Assembly: GCA_052390495.1 (NCBI GenBank)
Contig: JBQTGW010000020.1
Location: forward strand, 1-64,000
Source of the DNA: GCA-003244245 sp052390495
GTDB lineage: Bacteria; Actinomycetota; Actinomycetes; Mycobacteriales; Pseudonocardiaceae
Direction: 5' to 3'
DNA length: 64,000 nucleotides
Position numbers and translations under genes: made by a program. Below are positions 15,900 through 25,090 of this stretch, in pieces. Below the pieces are notes generated by a model. The model ran no database searches and was not told the origin of the DNA. It saw only the letters and a list, made by a program, of their open reading frames with translations. The stretch's first letter is position 1, and each line of letters begins with the position of its first letter.

Positions 15900-15977
15900 C
15901 CGCACGCCGTACCCAGTCTGAAGTATCCGGTCTTCTGCGGTCAGAGACGATCGAACCAGATTGGGGACGGCGTACGG
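15900..15977. terminator. Imperfect 21-bp inverted repeat between convergent genes
   Basis: 15900-15920 and 15957-15977 are near-complementary (about 17 of 21 positions), with a 36-nt centre. It sits between the convergent acidic-protein and meaB genes, so it could end transcription from both sides. Confidence 0.5.
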
Positions 15978-15995
15978 CGGTATTGCGCCGCCGAA

Positions 15996-16988
15996 TCAGA
16001 CACCGAGTTCGGCGATCAGTTCGTCGGCCGCGCAATACGGATCCAGTTCACCGGTCACGACTCGTTTGGCCAGCCCGGGTAGGCCCCCAACCATGCCCCC
16101 AGAAACGCTACTGCCGCGCCGGACGCCGCCGAATCGTTCGCGCAACTGCGCCAGCGTGATGGCCTCGATCTCGGCCTCCGCACGGCGCTGCCGACGCGCG
16201 TCGAGCTCACCACGGGTGATCATCCAGTCATGGTGCTCCTCGATCGCAGCAACGAGTTCGTCGATGCCCTCGGCCCTGCTGGCCACGGTGCGCACGATCG
16301 GTGGCCGCCAGCGTGGACCCTCCTGTTCCCGGCGCCCCAGGGAGATCATGTACTTGAGATCCCGGACGGTCTGGTCGGCACCGTCCCGGTCGGCCTTGTT
16401 CACCACGAACACGTCAGCGACTTCGAGAATGCCCGCCTTGGCGGCTTGGATGCCGTCACCCATGCCTGGCGCCAGCAACACCAACGTGGTGTCGGCCAGC
16501 GAGACGACGTCGACCTCGGACTGGCCGACGCCGACGGTCTCCACCAGCACCACATCGCAACCCGCGGCGTCGAGCACCCGCAGTGCCTGCGGGGTGGCCC
16601 AGGCGATGCCACCGAGGTGCCCGCGAGTCGCCATCGAGCGGATGAACACGCCGCTGTCCAGCGCGTGGTCCTGCATCCGCACCCGGTCGCCCAGCAGAGC
16701 CCCACCGGAGAACGGGGATGACGGGTCGACCGCGAGCACACCGACCCTTTTGCCCACCGCTCGAAACGCTGTGACCAGCACGTTGGTGGAGGTCGACTTG
16801 CCAACGCCGGGCGGGCCCGTGATACCGACGACCTGAGCCCGACCGGTGTAGGGAGCCAGCGCGGCTGCGACGTCCCGCAGTTCCGGGGCGCCGTCCTCGA
16901 CCAGCGAGATCAGCCGGGCGACCGCCCTGGCCTGGCCGGCCTGGGCGCGGACCACCAGGTCGTCGACATCACGGGCACGGCGGCTCAC
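15996..16988 (-). CDS. meaB: Methylmalonyl-CoA mutase-associated GTPase MeaB
   Basis: 330 residues. MeaB is the G3E-type GTPase that gates adenosylcobalamin loading and protects B12-dependent mutases. Walker A is GITGPPGVGKST, then VLAVDPSSPFSGGALLGDR (switch region), ETVGVGQSEVDV and the base motif VNKADRDGAD. The GTG at 16988 overlaps the thiolase stop by 4 bp (GTGA), so the two are one operon; the open frame runs further upstream only across the thiolase. Likely clients are the mutase at 11886 and MeaA at 41426. Confidence 0.93.
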   Translation of the reverse strand: MSRRARDVDDLVVRAQAGQARAVARLISLVEDGAPELRDVAAALAPYTGRAQVVGITGPPGVGKSTSTNVLVTAFRAVGKRVGVLAVDPSSPFSGGALLGDRVRMQDHALDSGVFIRSMATRGHLGGIAWATPQALRVLDAAGCDVVLVETVGVGQSEVDVVSLADTTLVLLAPGMGDGIQAAKAGILEVADVFVVNKADRDGADQTVRDLKYMISLGRREQEGPRWRPPIVRTVASRAEGIDELVAAIEEHHDWMITRGELDARRQRRAEAEIEAITLAQLRERFGGVRRGSSVSGGMVGGLPGLAKRVVTGELDPYCAADELIAELGV

Positions 16989-18184
16989 GCGTCGCCGCCG
17001 CCAGGAACTCTCAAGATCAATGCATCGCCCTGGCCGCCGCCGCCGCACAGCGAAGCAGCGCCTACCCCGCCGCCGCGACGGCGCAGCTCCAGTGCCAGGT
17101 GCAGCGCCAGCCGAGCCCCGGAAGCGCCGATGGGGTGGCCCAGGGCGATCGCGCCACCGTTGGGGTTCACCCGCTCCGGGTCGATTCCCAGCTTGCGCGT
17201 CGACACCACGCCCACCGCGGCGAACGCTTCGTTGATCTCGACGATGTCGAGTTCGGTGGGCTCGATGCCCTCCTTCTGACAAGCCGCCAGCACCGCATTG
17301 GCGGGCTGCTCGTGCAAGCTGGAGTCGTCCGGGCCCGCGACCATGCCGTACGCACCGATCTCGGCCAGCCAGCTCAGCCCGAGTTCCTCGGCCTTGGCTC
17401 GGCTCATCACCACCACCGCCGCTGCCCCGTCGCTGATCGGCGAGGACGACCCGGCGGTGATCGTGCCGTCGGCGGAGAACGCCGGACGCAGTTTGGCCAG
17501 CCCTTCGGCGGTGGTGTCCGGCCGGATTCCCTCATCGGCGTCCACCACGACGGGCTCACCCTTGCGCTGCGGCACGGTCACCGGGGTGATCTCCGCTGCG
17601 AACAATCCGCTCTCGACGGCCCGCCCGGCCCGCTGATGCGAGCTTGCGGCGAACTCGTCCTGCTCCTGGCGGGTCAGCTGGTGGCGCGCATTGTGCTTCT
17701 CGGTCGAGGCGCCCATCGAAACCTGGTCGAATGAGTCGTGCAGACCGTCGTAGGCCATATGGTCCAGTATTGTCACGTCGCCGTACTTGAACCCGGCGCG
17801 TGATTTGGGCAGCAGGTGCGGCGCCTGGGTCATCGACTCCTGCCCACCGGCCACGATGATGTCGAACTCGCCTGCCCGAATCAGCTGGTCGGCCATTGCG
17901 ATGGCGGACAGCCCGGACAGGCACACCTTGTTGATGGTCACGGCGGGCACATTCATCCCGATCCCGGCGTTGACCGCCGCCTGCCGGGCCGGGATCTGGC
18001 CCGCACCCGCCGTGAGCACCTGCCCCATGATCACGTACTGCACCTGCTCGGGCCGCACGCCTGCCCGTTCGAGGGCGCTCTTGATGGCGAAGCCGCCCAG
18101 CGCAGCGGCGGAGAAGTCCTTGAGCGAACCGAGCAACCGACCCATCGGGGTGCGGGCTCCGGCAACGATGACGGATGGGGTCAT
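16985..18184 (-). CDS. Acetyl-CoA C-acetyltransferase (thiolase)
   Basis: 399 residues, full length. The nucleophile motif NKVCLSGLSAIAMADQ, the histidine motif NPNGGAIALGHPIGASGAR and the second cysteine in SLCGGGGQGDALIL are all present. It condenses two acetyl-CoA to acetoacetyl-CoA or cleaves it; with a downstream meaB it fits the first step of the ethylmalonyl-CoA route or butyryl-CoA metabolism. A beta-ketoadipyl or longer-chain thiolase is less likely, but specificity cannot be read from the sequence. Confidence 0.92.
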   Translation of the reverse strand: MTPSVIVAGARTPMGRLLGSLKDFSAAALGGFAIKSALERAGVRPEQVQYVIMGQVLTAGAGQIPARQAAVNAGIGMNVPAVTINKVCLSGLSAIAMADQLIRAGEFDIIVAGGQESMTQAPHLLPKSRAGFKYGDVTILDHMAYDGLHDSFDQVSMGASTEKHNARHQLTRQEQDEFAASSHQRAGRAVESGLFAAEITPVTVPQRKGEPVVVDADEGIRPDTTAEGLAKLRPAFSADGTITAGSSSPISDGAAAVVVMSRAKAEELGLSWLAEIGAYGMVAGPDDSSLHEQPANAVLAACQKEGIEPTELDIVEINEAFAAVGVVSTRKLGIDPERVNPNGGAIALGHPIGASGARLALHLALELRRRGGGVGAASLCGGGGQGDALILRVPGGGDA

Positions 18185-18257
18185 GATGCGACCTCCGGCG
18201 TGACGAGCGGGGTGATCTCCCTGGTGCGGGCCTTGTCAGCGGACCATACCCCGCAAC

Positions 18258-18301
18258 GTGGCCAGCTCGCCCTGGTGAGGTGGCCAGCTCGCCCTGGTGA
18301 G
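18258..18301. repeat. Perfect 22-bp tandem duplication
   Basis: GTGGCCAGCTCGCCCTGGTG plus AG occurs twice without a gap (18258-18279, 18280-18301), upstream of the epimerase gene and between it and the divergent thiolase. It lies just before the predicted epimerase promoter. Confidence 0.85.
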
Positions 18302-18347
18302 AACGAGCACACCCCGGCTGGCCGGACGCTTTCGTAAGCTCGCCATC

Positions 18348-18791
18348 ATGCACCAGGTCGAGCCCTTCATCATCGCGATCGATCACGTGGGCATCGCGGT
18401 GCCCGATTTCGACGCGGCCGTCGAGTTCCACCGCAGCGTCTTCGGGCTGGAGTTGACCCATGAGGAGATCAACGAGGAGCAGGGGGTGCGCGAGGGCATG
18501 CTGCGCGCCCCCGGCGACCCCGGCACCGGCGCTGCGATCCAGCTGCTCGCCCCGCTGAGCCCGGAGTCCACCATCGCCAAGTTCCTCAACCGCAGCGGTC
18601 CCGGTCTGCAACAGCTGGCCTACCGGGTCACCGACATCGAGGCCGCAATGTCCGCGCTGCGCACCGCGGGCCTGCGACTGATCTACGAAACCCCCCGCCG
18701 AGGCACCGCCGGCTCCAAAGTCAACTTCGTGCACCCCAAGGACGCCGGTGGCGTCCTTGTCGAGCTGGTCGAACCCGCGCCGGAACACTGA
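18348..18791 (+). CDS. mce: Methylmalonyl-CoA epimerase
   Basis: 147 residues of the vicinal-oxygen-chelate fold. IDHVGIAVPDFDAAVEFHRS gives the first metal histidine, QQLAYRVTDIEAAM the middle block, and VNFVHPKDAGGVLVELVEP the last histidine and glutamate. It interconverts (R)- and (S)-methylmalonyl-CoA, linking the ethylmalonyl-CoA and propionyl-CoA routes to succinyl-CoA. The ATG at 18348 is preceded by TAAGCT 7 nt upstream, consistent with a leaderless mRNA. It is divergent from the thiolase-meaB operon. Confidence 0.93.
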   Translation: MHQVEPFIIAIDHVGIAVPDFDAAVEFHRSVFGLELTHEEINEEQGVREGMLRAPGDPGTGAAIQLLAPLSPESTIAKFLNRSGPGLQQLAYRVTDIEAAMSALRTAGLRLIYETPRRGTAGSKVNFVHPKDAGGVLVELVEPAPEH

Positions 18792-18802
18792 ACCGCCACC
18801 GG

Positions 18803-19084
18803 TCAGCGCTTGGGTGCGGTGCCGTTCAGCGATTCCAGCGCCACCCGCAGCTTCTCGGTCCCTTTGGCATCCAGTACCGCGCTCGTCGCCGCGGTGTTCG
18901 CACCGCCCTCGTAGCGCAGCACATGCTTGCCCAGCGGGTCCGCCTGCACCGTCACCGTGCACAACCGCCCCGAATGGGTACGCGCCGCGACAGCTGTGCG
19001 ATCGGTCCTGGTCGGTGACCCATCGTTGCCCTCCTGGTGGTCAGCGGAGCCTGAGCACGAAAGTCCATCCCACTTCTCCGCTGC
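18803..19084 (-). pseudogene. Lipoprotein remnant without start
   Basis: This frame has strong actinobacterial codon bias and encodes a lipobox-like LSCSGSADH followed by a small domain (RLCTVTVQADPLGKHVLRYE, then VLDAKGTEKLRVALESLNG) to a stop at 18803. The frame opens after a TGA at 19085-19087, and no ATG, GTG or TTG precedes the lipobox, so the signal peptide is missing. It reads as the mature part of a small lipoprotein that lost its 5' end. The product family is not recognised. Confidence 0.5.
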
Positions 19085-19189
19085 TCACGGCTGGTGTCCC
19101 CTAGTCATATCTATGCATACGGACCAGCATGAGTGACTATGCACGTCGAGTCACCCTTCGTCAAGGGGTGGCCACCGCAGAGCGTGGAC

Positions 19190-20092
19190 CTACTCGGCCA
19201 GGAACTCCTGGGCGAGAGAGCGGAGCAGCTCACGGGCGTCCTCCCCGAACACCGCGTCCTCACCGAGCTTGCCCCACAGCTCCAGGTACACAGCGATCTC
19301 CGCTTCGTCCCGGATCTGCAACTCGCGGGTAGCGGTATAGAGATCGACATGGACGTCCTCATCAACGCCCGGCTCGCCGTAGACAATGAAGTCGCCTCTC
19401 GGTGGCACCCGCTGGACCCCCCTCCAGGGGATGACACCGAAGCGCACACTCTCCAGCGTGCCGATCGAGGCAATGTGGTGCATCTGAGCGGCCAGCATCC
19501 GCGGGTTGTCATCCGGGCCAGGCCGCCAGCGCAGCGCGGCCTCGGTAACCACGAACTCGAACCGGTGTCCCGGCTCGTGAAGTATCAGCTTGCGCTCCGC
19601 CCAAGCGGCGAGCGAGGCCGACTGGTCACGGGACAGCATGGGTTGAAACGCGGCCGCGATCATGACCTGTCGGCGAGTGTACTCGGCGGTCTGCAGCAGG
19701 CCGGGTACGAGCAACGTCACGAAGGTCCGGACGACGCTGGAAGTCCGCTCCTCGCTGGCGATCCGCCGCCGCATACTCGCAGCCGATCCCTGGCGGCGGA
19801 CATCCTCAATCCAATTGGTGCTTGCGGCCAGCGCGGCCTCGACCCGCTCACGCAACTGCTCGCGGACGTCGTCACTGGCCTCAGCGGCCCGCGCCCAAGC
19901 ATCGGCCTCAGCACTACTGGGCACCTGGCGGGCGGTTTCCAGGCGGGACACCTTTGACTGGTTCATTCCAGCTCGGACGCCGAAGTCGGTCTGATTCAGA
20001 CCGGTGCCCTCGCGCAGCTGGAGCAGCAGCTCACCAAGCCTGCGGCGTTGCTCGCCGGGCTCGATCGGGGAGTCGGCGTGCTCAGCGATCAA
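19190..20092 (-). CDS. XRE regulator with DUF5753 (Scr1 family)
   Basis: 300 residues. N-terminal HTH (LGELLLQLREGTGLNQTDFG, then MNQSKVSRLETARQVPS) and a C-terminal DUF5753 domain starting at VRTFVTLLVPGLLQTAEYTR. Such regulators are abundant in streptomycetes and Pseudonocardiaceae, usually next to a DUF397 gene; here none is adjacent. The ATG at 20092 overlaps the stop of the 90-residue gene upstream (ATGA), so the two form an operon. The target is unknown. Confidence 0.86.
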   Translation of the reverse strand: MIAEHADSPIEPGEQRRRLGELLLQLREGTGLNQTDFGVRAGMNQSKVSRLETARQVPSSAEADAWARAAEASDDVREQLRERVEAALAASTNWIEDVRRQGSAASMRRRIASEERTSSVVRTFVTLLVPGLLQTAEYTRRQVMIAAAFQPMLSRDQSASLAAWAERKLILHEPGHRFEFVVTEAALRWRPGPDDNPRMLAAQMHHIASIGTLESVRFGVIPWRGVQRVPPRGDFIVYGEPGVDEDVHVDLYTATRELQIRDEAEIAVYLELWGKLGEDAVFGEDARELLRSLAQEFLAE

Positions 20093-20361
20093 TCAGCCAG
20101 CCGATCCCGGTACTCGGCCATCCACTGCTCGAACGGGACGGCGTATTTCATCGCCAAGTCCCGGCGGGCGATGTAGGTCTCGATCGGCTCGGTGGGCTCG
20201 GCGGCTTCCACGAACCGTTCCTGCTCGTCATAGTGCATCGCCGCGACCTGCCAGGCATCCCACTCCGGACCCTTCACCCCCGCGTAGCTCTGGTACTGCT
20301 GCAACCGGAAAGCCTCCCGCTCCATCCGGTCGAACTCGGCCTTCAACTCGTCGAGGTTCAT
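20089..20361 (-). CDS. Hypothetical protein paired with XRE regulator
   Basis: 90 residues, predicted all-helical and charged (NLDELKAEFDRMEREAFRLQ at the start, FEQWMAEYRDRLAD at the end). No family recognised; the FxREAFRL opening resembles that of some partners of Scr1-type regulators. It is translationally coupled to the XRE gene (4-bp overlap), so it probably works with it. The ATG at 20361 was chosen because homology-like content starts there; the frame is open to 20442. Confidence 0.6.
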   Translation of the reverse strand: MNLDELKAEFDRMEREAFRLQQYQSYAGVKGPEWDAWQVAAMHYDEQERFVEAAEPTEPIETYIARRDLAMKYAVPFEQWMAEYRDRLAD

Positions 20362-20490
20362 CGCACGTGACCTTCGGCCCTCCTCGTCGGCTGACGTAGC
20401 GGCCCACGGCTTCAGCATGCAGGCTTTGCGTCCGATATGCAACGTTGAGTATGATTAATCAACAGGAAGGCTACGCCGAACGACCGCACC

Positions 20491-21348
20491 TTAGCCAGCG
20501 AAGCGGGTCTTGCCCCATGGCTTGTAGACCGAGAGGACCGTGGCCACCGCGACGAAGAACACGGCTGTCCCGAACCCGGTCACCAGCCAGACACCCAGGT
20601 CACCAACGGCGACGTCGCCGCCTGCAGCCTCAAGGAGAGCCGACCGCTCCGCGGCGCTGACGACCCAGCGATGCAGGAAGCCGAACGCGCTCGCGATGAT
20701 CGCGATGGCGATCAGCAGCTTGGAGACGATCCAGTAGTGGCGCACCAGGCCCCACTTGCTGGTGAGGCTGACCGCAATCCCGGACAGAATGGCGCCGATG
20801 CTCGACCAGGGCAGGATCGTCATGTCGAACAGCTCCAGCAGCTCGTAGCTGACCCGCACGGTGGCAGCGTCGTCCGACCGCATCCCGAGCACCGTCAAGG
20901 TCACCATGACGACCCCGACGCCGAGCCAGCTGCCTGAGAACACGACGTGGGTCGTGACCAGCGCCTTCTTGACGCGTGGTGACACCTTGCCCGTCACGAG
21001 CGCCAGCACCGGCACCGCGAACACCGTGCCCAGCAGGCCCAGCGGATCGCCGACCACGAACGCCAGCATCAGCGCCAGCGTCACCAGCAGCCAGCCGCAG
21101 CCAACCAGGAACCACTGGGGCCCCGTGCGACCCCGGGCGAGATGGCCGCCGAGCACGAGACAGACGGCGCTGCTGGCCAGCCACAACGGTTCACGCCACG
21201 GGAATGGCAATGGGAGAAGGACGGCACCGACGCCGACAGCGCCGTAGGCGAAGGTGAGCAGCCGAGCGGAGCGCAGATACGTCCGCACCGTATCCGGCCG
21301 ACGGCTCGTCGAACGCACTGGGGACTTCGGCGCTGACGTCTGGGTCAT
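20491..21348 (-). CDS. Multi-pass membrane protein, unknown function
   Basis: About 285 residues after the ATG at 21348. A polar N-terminus is followed by roughly eight hydrophobic segments, for example LLTFAYGAVGVGAVLLPLPF, SAVCLVLGGHLA, WLGVGVVMVTLTVLG and VWLVTGFGTAVFFVAVATVL. The pattern recalls small predicted integral membrane proteins of the DUF2269 kind, but I cannot assign it firmly. The in-frame sequence upstream to 21498 is Arg/Ser rich and unlikely to be translated. Confidence 0.62.
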   Translation of the reverse strand: MTQTSAPKSPVRSTSRRPDTVRTYLRSARLLTFAYGAVGVGAVLLPLPFPWREPLWLASSAVCLVLGGHLARGRTGPQWFLVGCGWLLVTLALMLAFVVGDPLGLLGTVFAVPVLALVTGKVSPRVKKALVTTHVVFSGSWLGVGVVMVTLTVLGMRSDDAATVRVSYELLELFDMTILPWSSIGAILSGIAVSLTSKWGLVRHYWIVSKLLIAIAIIASAFGFLHRWVVSAAERSALLEAAGGDVAVGDLGVWLVTGFGTAVFFVAVATVLSVYKPWGKTRFAG

Positions 21349-21513
21349 GGGGCGATACTCCGATGAGTGAGGCGAGCGGTGCCTGCACCTCACGGTGCGC
21401 CGCGCCACGCCGACCAGCATCGGGGATCTCCCTGACCCCGTCCCCGAGCCCACCGACCACAGCACAGGAAGCCACAGCCGATCGGACTGCGGACGCATGC
21501 GGTCGACCGGTAG

Positions 21514-21948
21514 CTACCGCCCGGAGAACCTCGTCACGTACCGCCGCTGCCATGGTGTTTCGACGGCGCGGACGTCGTAGTGCTCACGTACGTACGCCAC
21601 TGCCTGCTCGGCTGGCACGCCATCCAGGACGGCCAGGCAGGCCAGGGCAGTTCCGGTTCTCCCCCGACCACCCCAACACGCGATCTCCACCCGCTCGACT
21701 TCGGCCCGCCGCCACACTTCCTGAAGGGCGTCCAAGGCGTCCATGCGATCATTAGGTAGCCCGAAATCGGGCCACTGCAGCCACCGTGCGTCCCACACGA
21801 CGGCCGGTGGCTGCTTACCGAGCAGGTAGAGAGCGAAAGCGGGCAGCGGCCCCTCGGGCAGCGGCCAACCCAGACCACGCCCGCGCACGAGCCGACCCGA
21901 CGGCAGGCGCAGGACACCCGGCGCTGCCGGATCCCAGATCCCCGCCAC
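21514..21948 (-). CDS. Protein-tyrosine/dual-specificity phosphatase family protein
   Basis: About 144 residues. The phosphatase signature CX5R is present as ACWGGRGRTGTALACLA near residue 95, with a downstream conserved YVREHYDVRAVETPWQRRYV. Upstream is a possible general-acid region in ARWLQWPDFGLPND. The frame is open to 22131 but would overlap the HNH gene; the GTG at 21948 gives the usual length. The substrate is unknown. The HNH gene ends 39 bp upstream on the same strand. Confidence 0.75.
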   Translation of the reverse strand: MAGIWDPAAPGVLRLPSGRLVRGRGLGWPLPEGPLPAFALYLLGKQPPAVVWDARWLQWPDFGLPNDRMDALDALQEVWRRAEVERVEIACWGGRGRTGTALACLAVLDGVPAEQAVAYVREHYDVRAVETPWQRRYVTRFSGR

Positions 21949-21986
21949 GACCCCTGACCGTAGTGCAACGGCGGCCGCGGAGGGAT

Positions 21987-23267
21987 TCAGCGGCGGAGTG
22001 GGTTGGTGAGGGGTTTTCGGTCTGGGTCGATGATCGCGGGGGGTCGGAATTCGACGCGTCCGCCCTGGATGGTGACGTCCCAGCCCTGCAAGTGCACTTG
22101 CTGGTGGTGCATTTCGCAGAGCAGACAGCAATTTTCGACACTCGTTTCACCGCCGTCGATCCAGTGCTGCGCGTGATGGGCGGCGCAGCGCCTGGGTGGG
22201 CGGTGACAGCCGGGGAAAGTACAGCCGCGGTCGCGGGCGACCAGGGCGCGGCGGATCCCGAGGGGCACGGTGCGCATGGCACGACCCACGTCCAGGGGCT
22301 CGGAGTCACCGCCGAGCACCACCGGGATCACCTTGCAATCGCACGCCAACCGCCGCGCGTCACCAGCGCTGATCAGGTGCCCATAGTCCAGCGTGGCGGT
22401 GCCCAGCCCGGCGCGCAGCGCCTCCCAGTCGATGGTCAGGGTCAGGTGTGGGGGTTCTCCCCCGGTGGTGGGGAACTCGTCGGCGGCACGGGCTCGGTCG
22501 CACAGTTCGATGAGTGCGTCGGCCTGGCGCTGCTCGACGGTGCGCTCATCAGGCACCCCGTCGACGGCCGGGCGCCGGGCGGCGAGCTGCTCGATCAGGG
22601 CGCGGACGAGGCTGCCGTGCTCGGGGTCCAACCAGCCTTCCAGCCCGAGGCTCCCGTCTCGGCGGTCGCGGAGCCAGAGTTCGCCCCGTGACGGGGTGGC
22701 CGGGGTGGGTTCGTCGGCGGGTTCGGGTCCATCCGGGTCGAGGTTGGCCAGCAGGCGGTGCGCGATGATCCGCAGCCTGCGGGGGTCGAAGTCCCGGGCG
22801 TGGGCGGCCAGATCGGCCTCGGCGCGCTCGCGCACCGGCTCGGGCACCGCCGCGGGCAGCGCCGCCATGGTTTCGGTGATCACCCGCAGCTGCCCGGCAC
22901 CGATCTCACCAGCCGCCAGGGCCGCCGCCGTCTCAGGCAACCGCGGCGGCAGCACCTCACCCGCGAGGGTACGACGGATTCCCACCGCCGCCGCGTGCTC
23001 CACCCGCGTTCGAGCCTCCGCAGCGGACAACCGCAGAATCCCCGCCAATAACCGCTGGGTGGTGCCGAACCCTTCCCGCGGGGCGATCCCCCGCGTTTCG
23101 GCCTCAGCGACCACATCAAGCATCACCGACTGCGTCCGGCGGGACAGCTCCTCGACATCCCGGAGCACCTGCACAATCCCCTGATCGTCGAGACCGCTCA
23201 ACGACCCGCGCACGTTGTCGAGACAACTCGACATCACCTGCACGGGCTCGCGGACTGCGACGGTCAT
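21987..23267 (-). CDS. DUF222/13E12-type HNH endonuclease-like protein
   Basis: 426 residues. The N-terminal DUF222 region (VLRDVEELSRRTQSVMLDVV, RLLAGILRLSAAEARTRVEH) is followed by a C-terminal HNH nuclease motif (HAQHWIDGGETSVENCCLLC, EMHHQQVH) with zinc-type cysteines. This is the actinobacterial REP13E12 family, often found in many copies per genome. The ATG at 23267 is chosen over the upstream ATG at 23357, where the sequence is unlike the family. Biological role unclear; selfish or defence functions are proposed. Confidence 0.88.
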   Translation of the reverse strand: MTVAVREPVQVMSSCLDNVRGSLSGLDDQGIVQVLRDVEELSRRTQSVMLDVVAEAETRGIAPREGFGTTQRLLAGILRLSAAEARTRVEHAAAVGIRRTLAGEVLPPRLPETAAALAAGEIGAGQLRVITETMAALPAAVPEPVRERAEADLAAHARDFDPRRLRIIAHRLLANLDPDGPEPADEPTPATPSRGELWLRDRRDGSLGLEGWLDPEHGSLVRALIEQLAARRPAVDGVPDERTVEQRQADALIELCDRARAADEFPTTGGEPPHLTLTIDWEALRAGLGTATLDYGHLISAGDARRLACDCKVIPVVLGGDSEPLDVGRAMRTVPLGIRRALVARDRGCTFPGCHRPPRRCAAHHAQHWIDGGETSVENCCLLCEMHHQQVHLQGWDVTIQGGRVEFRPPAIIDPDRKPLTNPLRR

Positions 23268-23418
23268 GCCCCAATTTTCTCGGGCAGCACCGACAAAAAC
23301 CGGCACGCAGATCAGGCCGAATGCGCGACACGGCAAACGGTCGAGACGGTGCGACAAGCGGTTGGCGAGCTACCCGCTTACCGTTCATGCCATGACATGT
23401 CGACGCCCCGCGTGCTGG

Positions 23419-23823
23419 CTAATTCGACACCGCCGGGCGAGCGCGCTGCGCGTCCAGCTGGGCGAGCAAGGTACGCGGCGCAACCATCCGGTAGGCGTCC
23501 TCGACCAGCTCGGCGATCTCGTCCCAGAACTCGTCGTCATAGTCGACTCCCGGGGCATCGAGATACACCCCGATCCAGCCACGTCCACCGACATAAGGCG
23601 GCACGAAGAAACGCCGGGGATCAGCCTGGACCAGCGCCTGCTGGGCGCCGACCGGGGCGTGGCACCAGAAGCCCAGCCGATCGTCATGGTGGCGGTCGGC
23701 ATAGGTGACGAAGACCTTCTTGCCGCGGACGAAGAAGGTCGGCTCACCATGGCTGAGGCGTTCGGTGGTCTCCGGCAACGCCAGGCAGAGCGCGCGCAGC
23801 CGCTCCAACGGATCGTCATCCAT
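23419..23823 (-). CDS. MmcQ/YjbR-family protein
   Basis: 134 residues, full length for the family. LALPETTERLSHGEPTFFV, FVTYADRHHDDRLGFWCHAP and RFFVPPYVGGRGWIGVYLD are the conserved blocks of MmcQ/YjbR proteins, a CyaY-like fold thought to bind DNA. The ATG at 23823 begins the conserved N-terminus. No operon partner. The exact function is not established. Confidence 0.85.
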   Translation of the reverse strand: MDDDPLERLRALCLALPETTERLSHGEPTFFVRGKKVFVTYADRHHDDRLGFWCHAPVGAQQALVQADPRRFFVPPYVGGRGWIGVYLDAPGVDYDDEFWDEIAELVEDAYRMVAPRTLLAQLDAQRARPAVSN

Positions 23824-23897
23824 GGCAACCAGTCTGCCGTGCACCTCACCTGTCCCGTACTACGCTGCGCACGGCGTTCCTTACCGGGGGGTGGTGC

Positions 23898-24426
23898 ATG
23901 ATCACCGTTGACCGTTGGACCGGGCTCGAAGCGAAGCTGCTCCGCCAGGCGTTGCGACTCAGCGTCCGCGGCTTCGCCGAGTACCTCGGAGTCGGCGCAC
24001 GAACGATCAACAGACGAGCTGGCCGGCCCGTTCACCTGCTCGGCGGACCGCGCGGGCGGGTTCTGGTCCGACGTGCATCTCGCGCTCGCCCAGCCAACTG
24101 CCGCGCTAATCGAGGCGGACCGCGCAGTAGCCGCATGTGAACTGGCGCCGACGCAGCGACGCAATCCAGGCAGCGAGCGCATGGCCAGGATCCAGCAGGT
24201 GCGCGCCCACCTGGCGCTGGGCCAGTTCGACGGCGCAGCCGAAACGCTCATCCCAGTGCTGGACACCCCTCCCGAGCATCGGGTGCGCCCGCTACTGCAA
24301 CGTCTCGACGAGGTGCACGCGCAGGCGGTTGCATGCGAGCAGCGGGGCGAGCCGACGCTGCACACCCTGTGCGAAGCCATCACCGATTTCCAACGCCATG
24401 CTGTCGTCGCCGAGCTGAACGCCTGA
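23898..24426 (+). pseudogene. XRE-TPR regulator, internally deleted and frameshifted
   Basis: ATG at 23898, behind GGGGGGTGG, opens a frame with an HTH (AKLLRQALRLSVRGFAEYLG, VGARTINR). After about 24015 the similarity switches to another frame, which carries only the C-terminal part of a TPR regulator (DELAGPFTCSADRAGGFWSD, HLALGQFDGAAETLIPVLDT) to the stop at 24426. Intact members are about 400 residues; here some 200 central residues are missing at the junction and the frames do not match. Non-functional. Confidence 0.72.
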
Positions 24427-24441
24427 ATACTGAGGACGCCG

Positions 24442-25090
24442 ATGACAGAAACCGCGCAAGAGATGCGGGATCACTGGTGGTGGCGACCCGGCCGGCGAGT
24501 CGGCCGCTCCTTTTACACCTGGCACGTGACATTCGACGATCAGCCAGCCGCACACCAGCTCGCCGCCGACTACTCGTCGGTACTCGAAAATCTGCCTAGC
24601 TTGGACCCGATCCCGGTGCGCTGGCTGCACCTGACTATGCAGGGCATCGGCTTCACAGACCAAGTGGAGCGCACCGACGTCGACGCGATAGTGGCGGCCG
24701 CCAGAACCCGCTGCGCCGACAATGGCACCGTTTACGATCACCCTCGGTCCCGCCCGCGTGGACCCCGAAGCACTAATGCTCCCAGTGCGGCCCACGGAAT
24801 CGGTCGTCGCCCTACGCACCGCGATCCGCGCCGCGATCGCCGACGTCTGGGGACCGGAGAACGTGCCCAAGGATCCGCACGGCTTCCGCCCACATGTCTC
24901 GCTGGCGTACTCCAACGGCACCGGCCCCGCCGAGCCGATCACCCAGCGACTCGCCGCGCAGCCCATGAGCTCAGCCGACATCACCGTCCACCGCGCCGCG
25001 CTGATCGACCTCAACCACGACCACCGCGCCTACGAATGGACCGACATCGCCACCGTGGAGCTGAGAACCCGACAATCTGAATCGACCTAG
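24442..25090 (+). pseudogene. 2'-5' RNA ligase-like protein, single frameshift
   Basis: The frame from ATG 24442 carries the first HxT motif (VRWLHLTMQGIGF). Near 24722 the homologous frame shifts and continues as MAPFTITLGPARV through the second motif (GFRPHVSLAYSNG) to the stop at 25090. Together they make about 216 residues of a LigT/2H-phosphoesterase fold. One base appears lost or gained around 24716-24725. A sequencing error is possible; no slippery run is visible that would support programmed shifting. A 75-bp piece of this gene is repeated at 25874-25947. Confidence 0.7.

Noticed and set aside
18985..19045. Tiny minus-strand ORF with AGGAGG and ATG within the lipoprotein remnant
   Set aside because: Only 18 codons and a different frame from the codon-biased one; the ribosome-site match is probably chance.
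24700..24730. Programmed frameshift in the RNA-ligase gene
   Set aside because: No slippery heptamer, stimulatory hairpin or internal ribosome-site pattern; decay or sequencing error is simpler.
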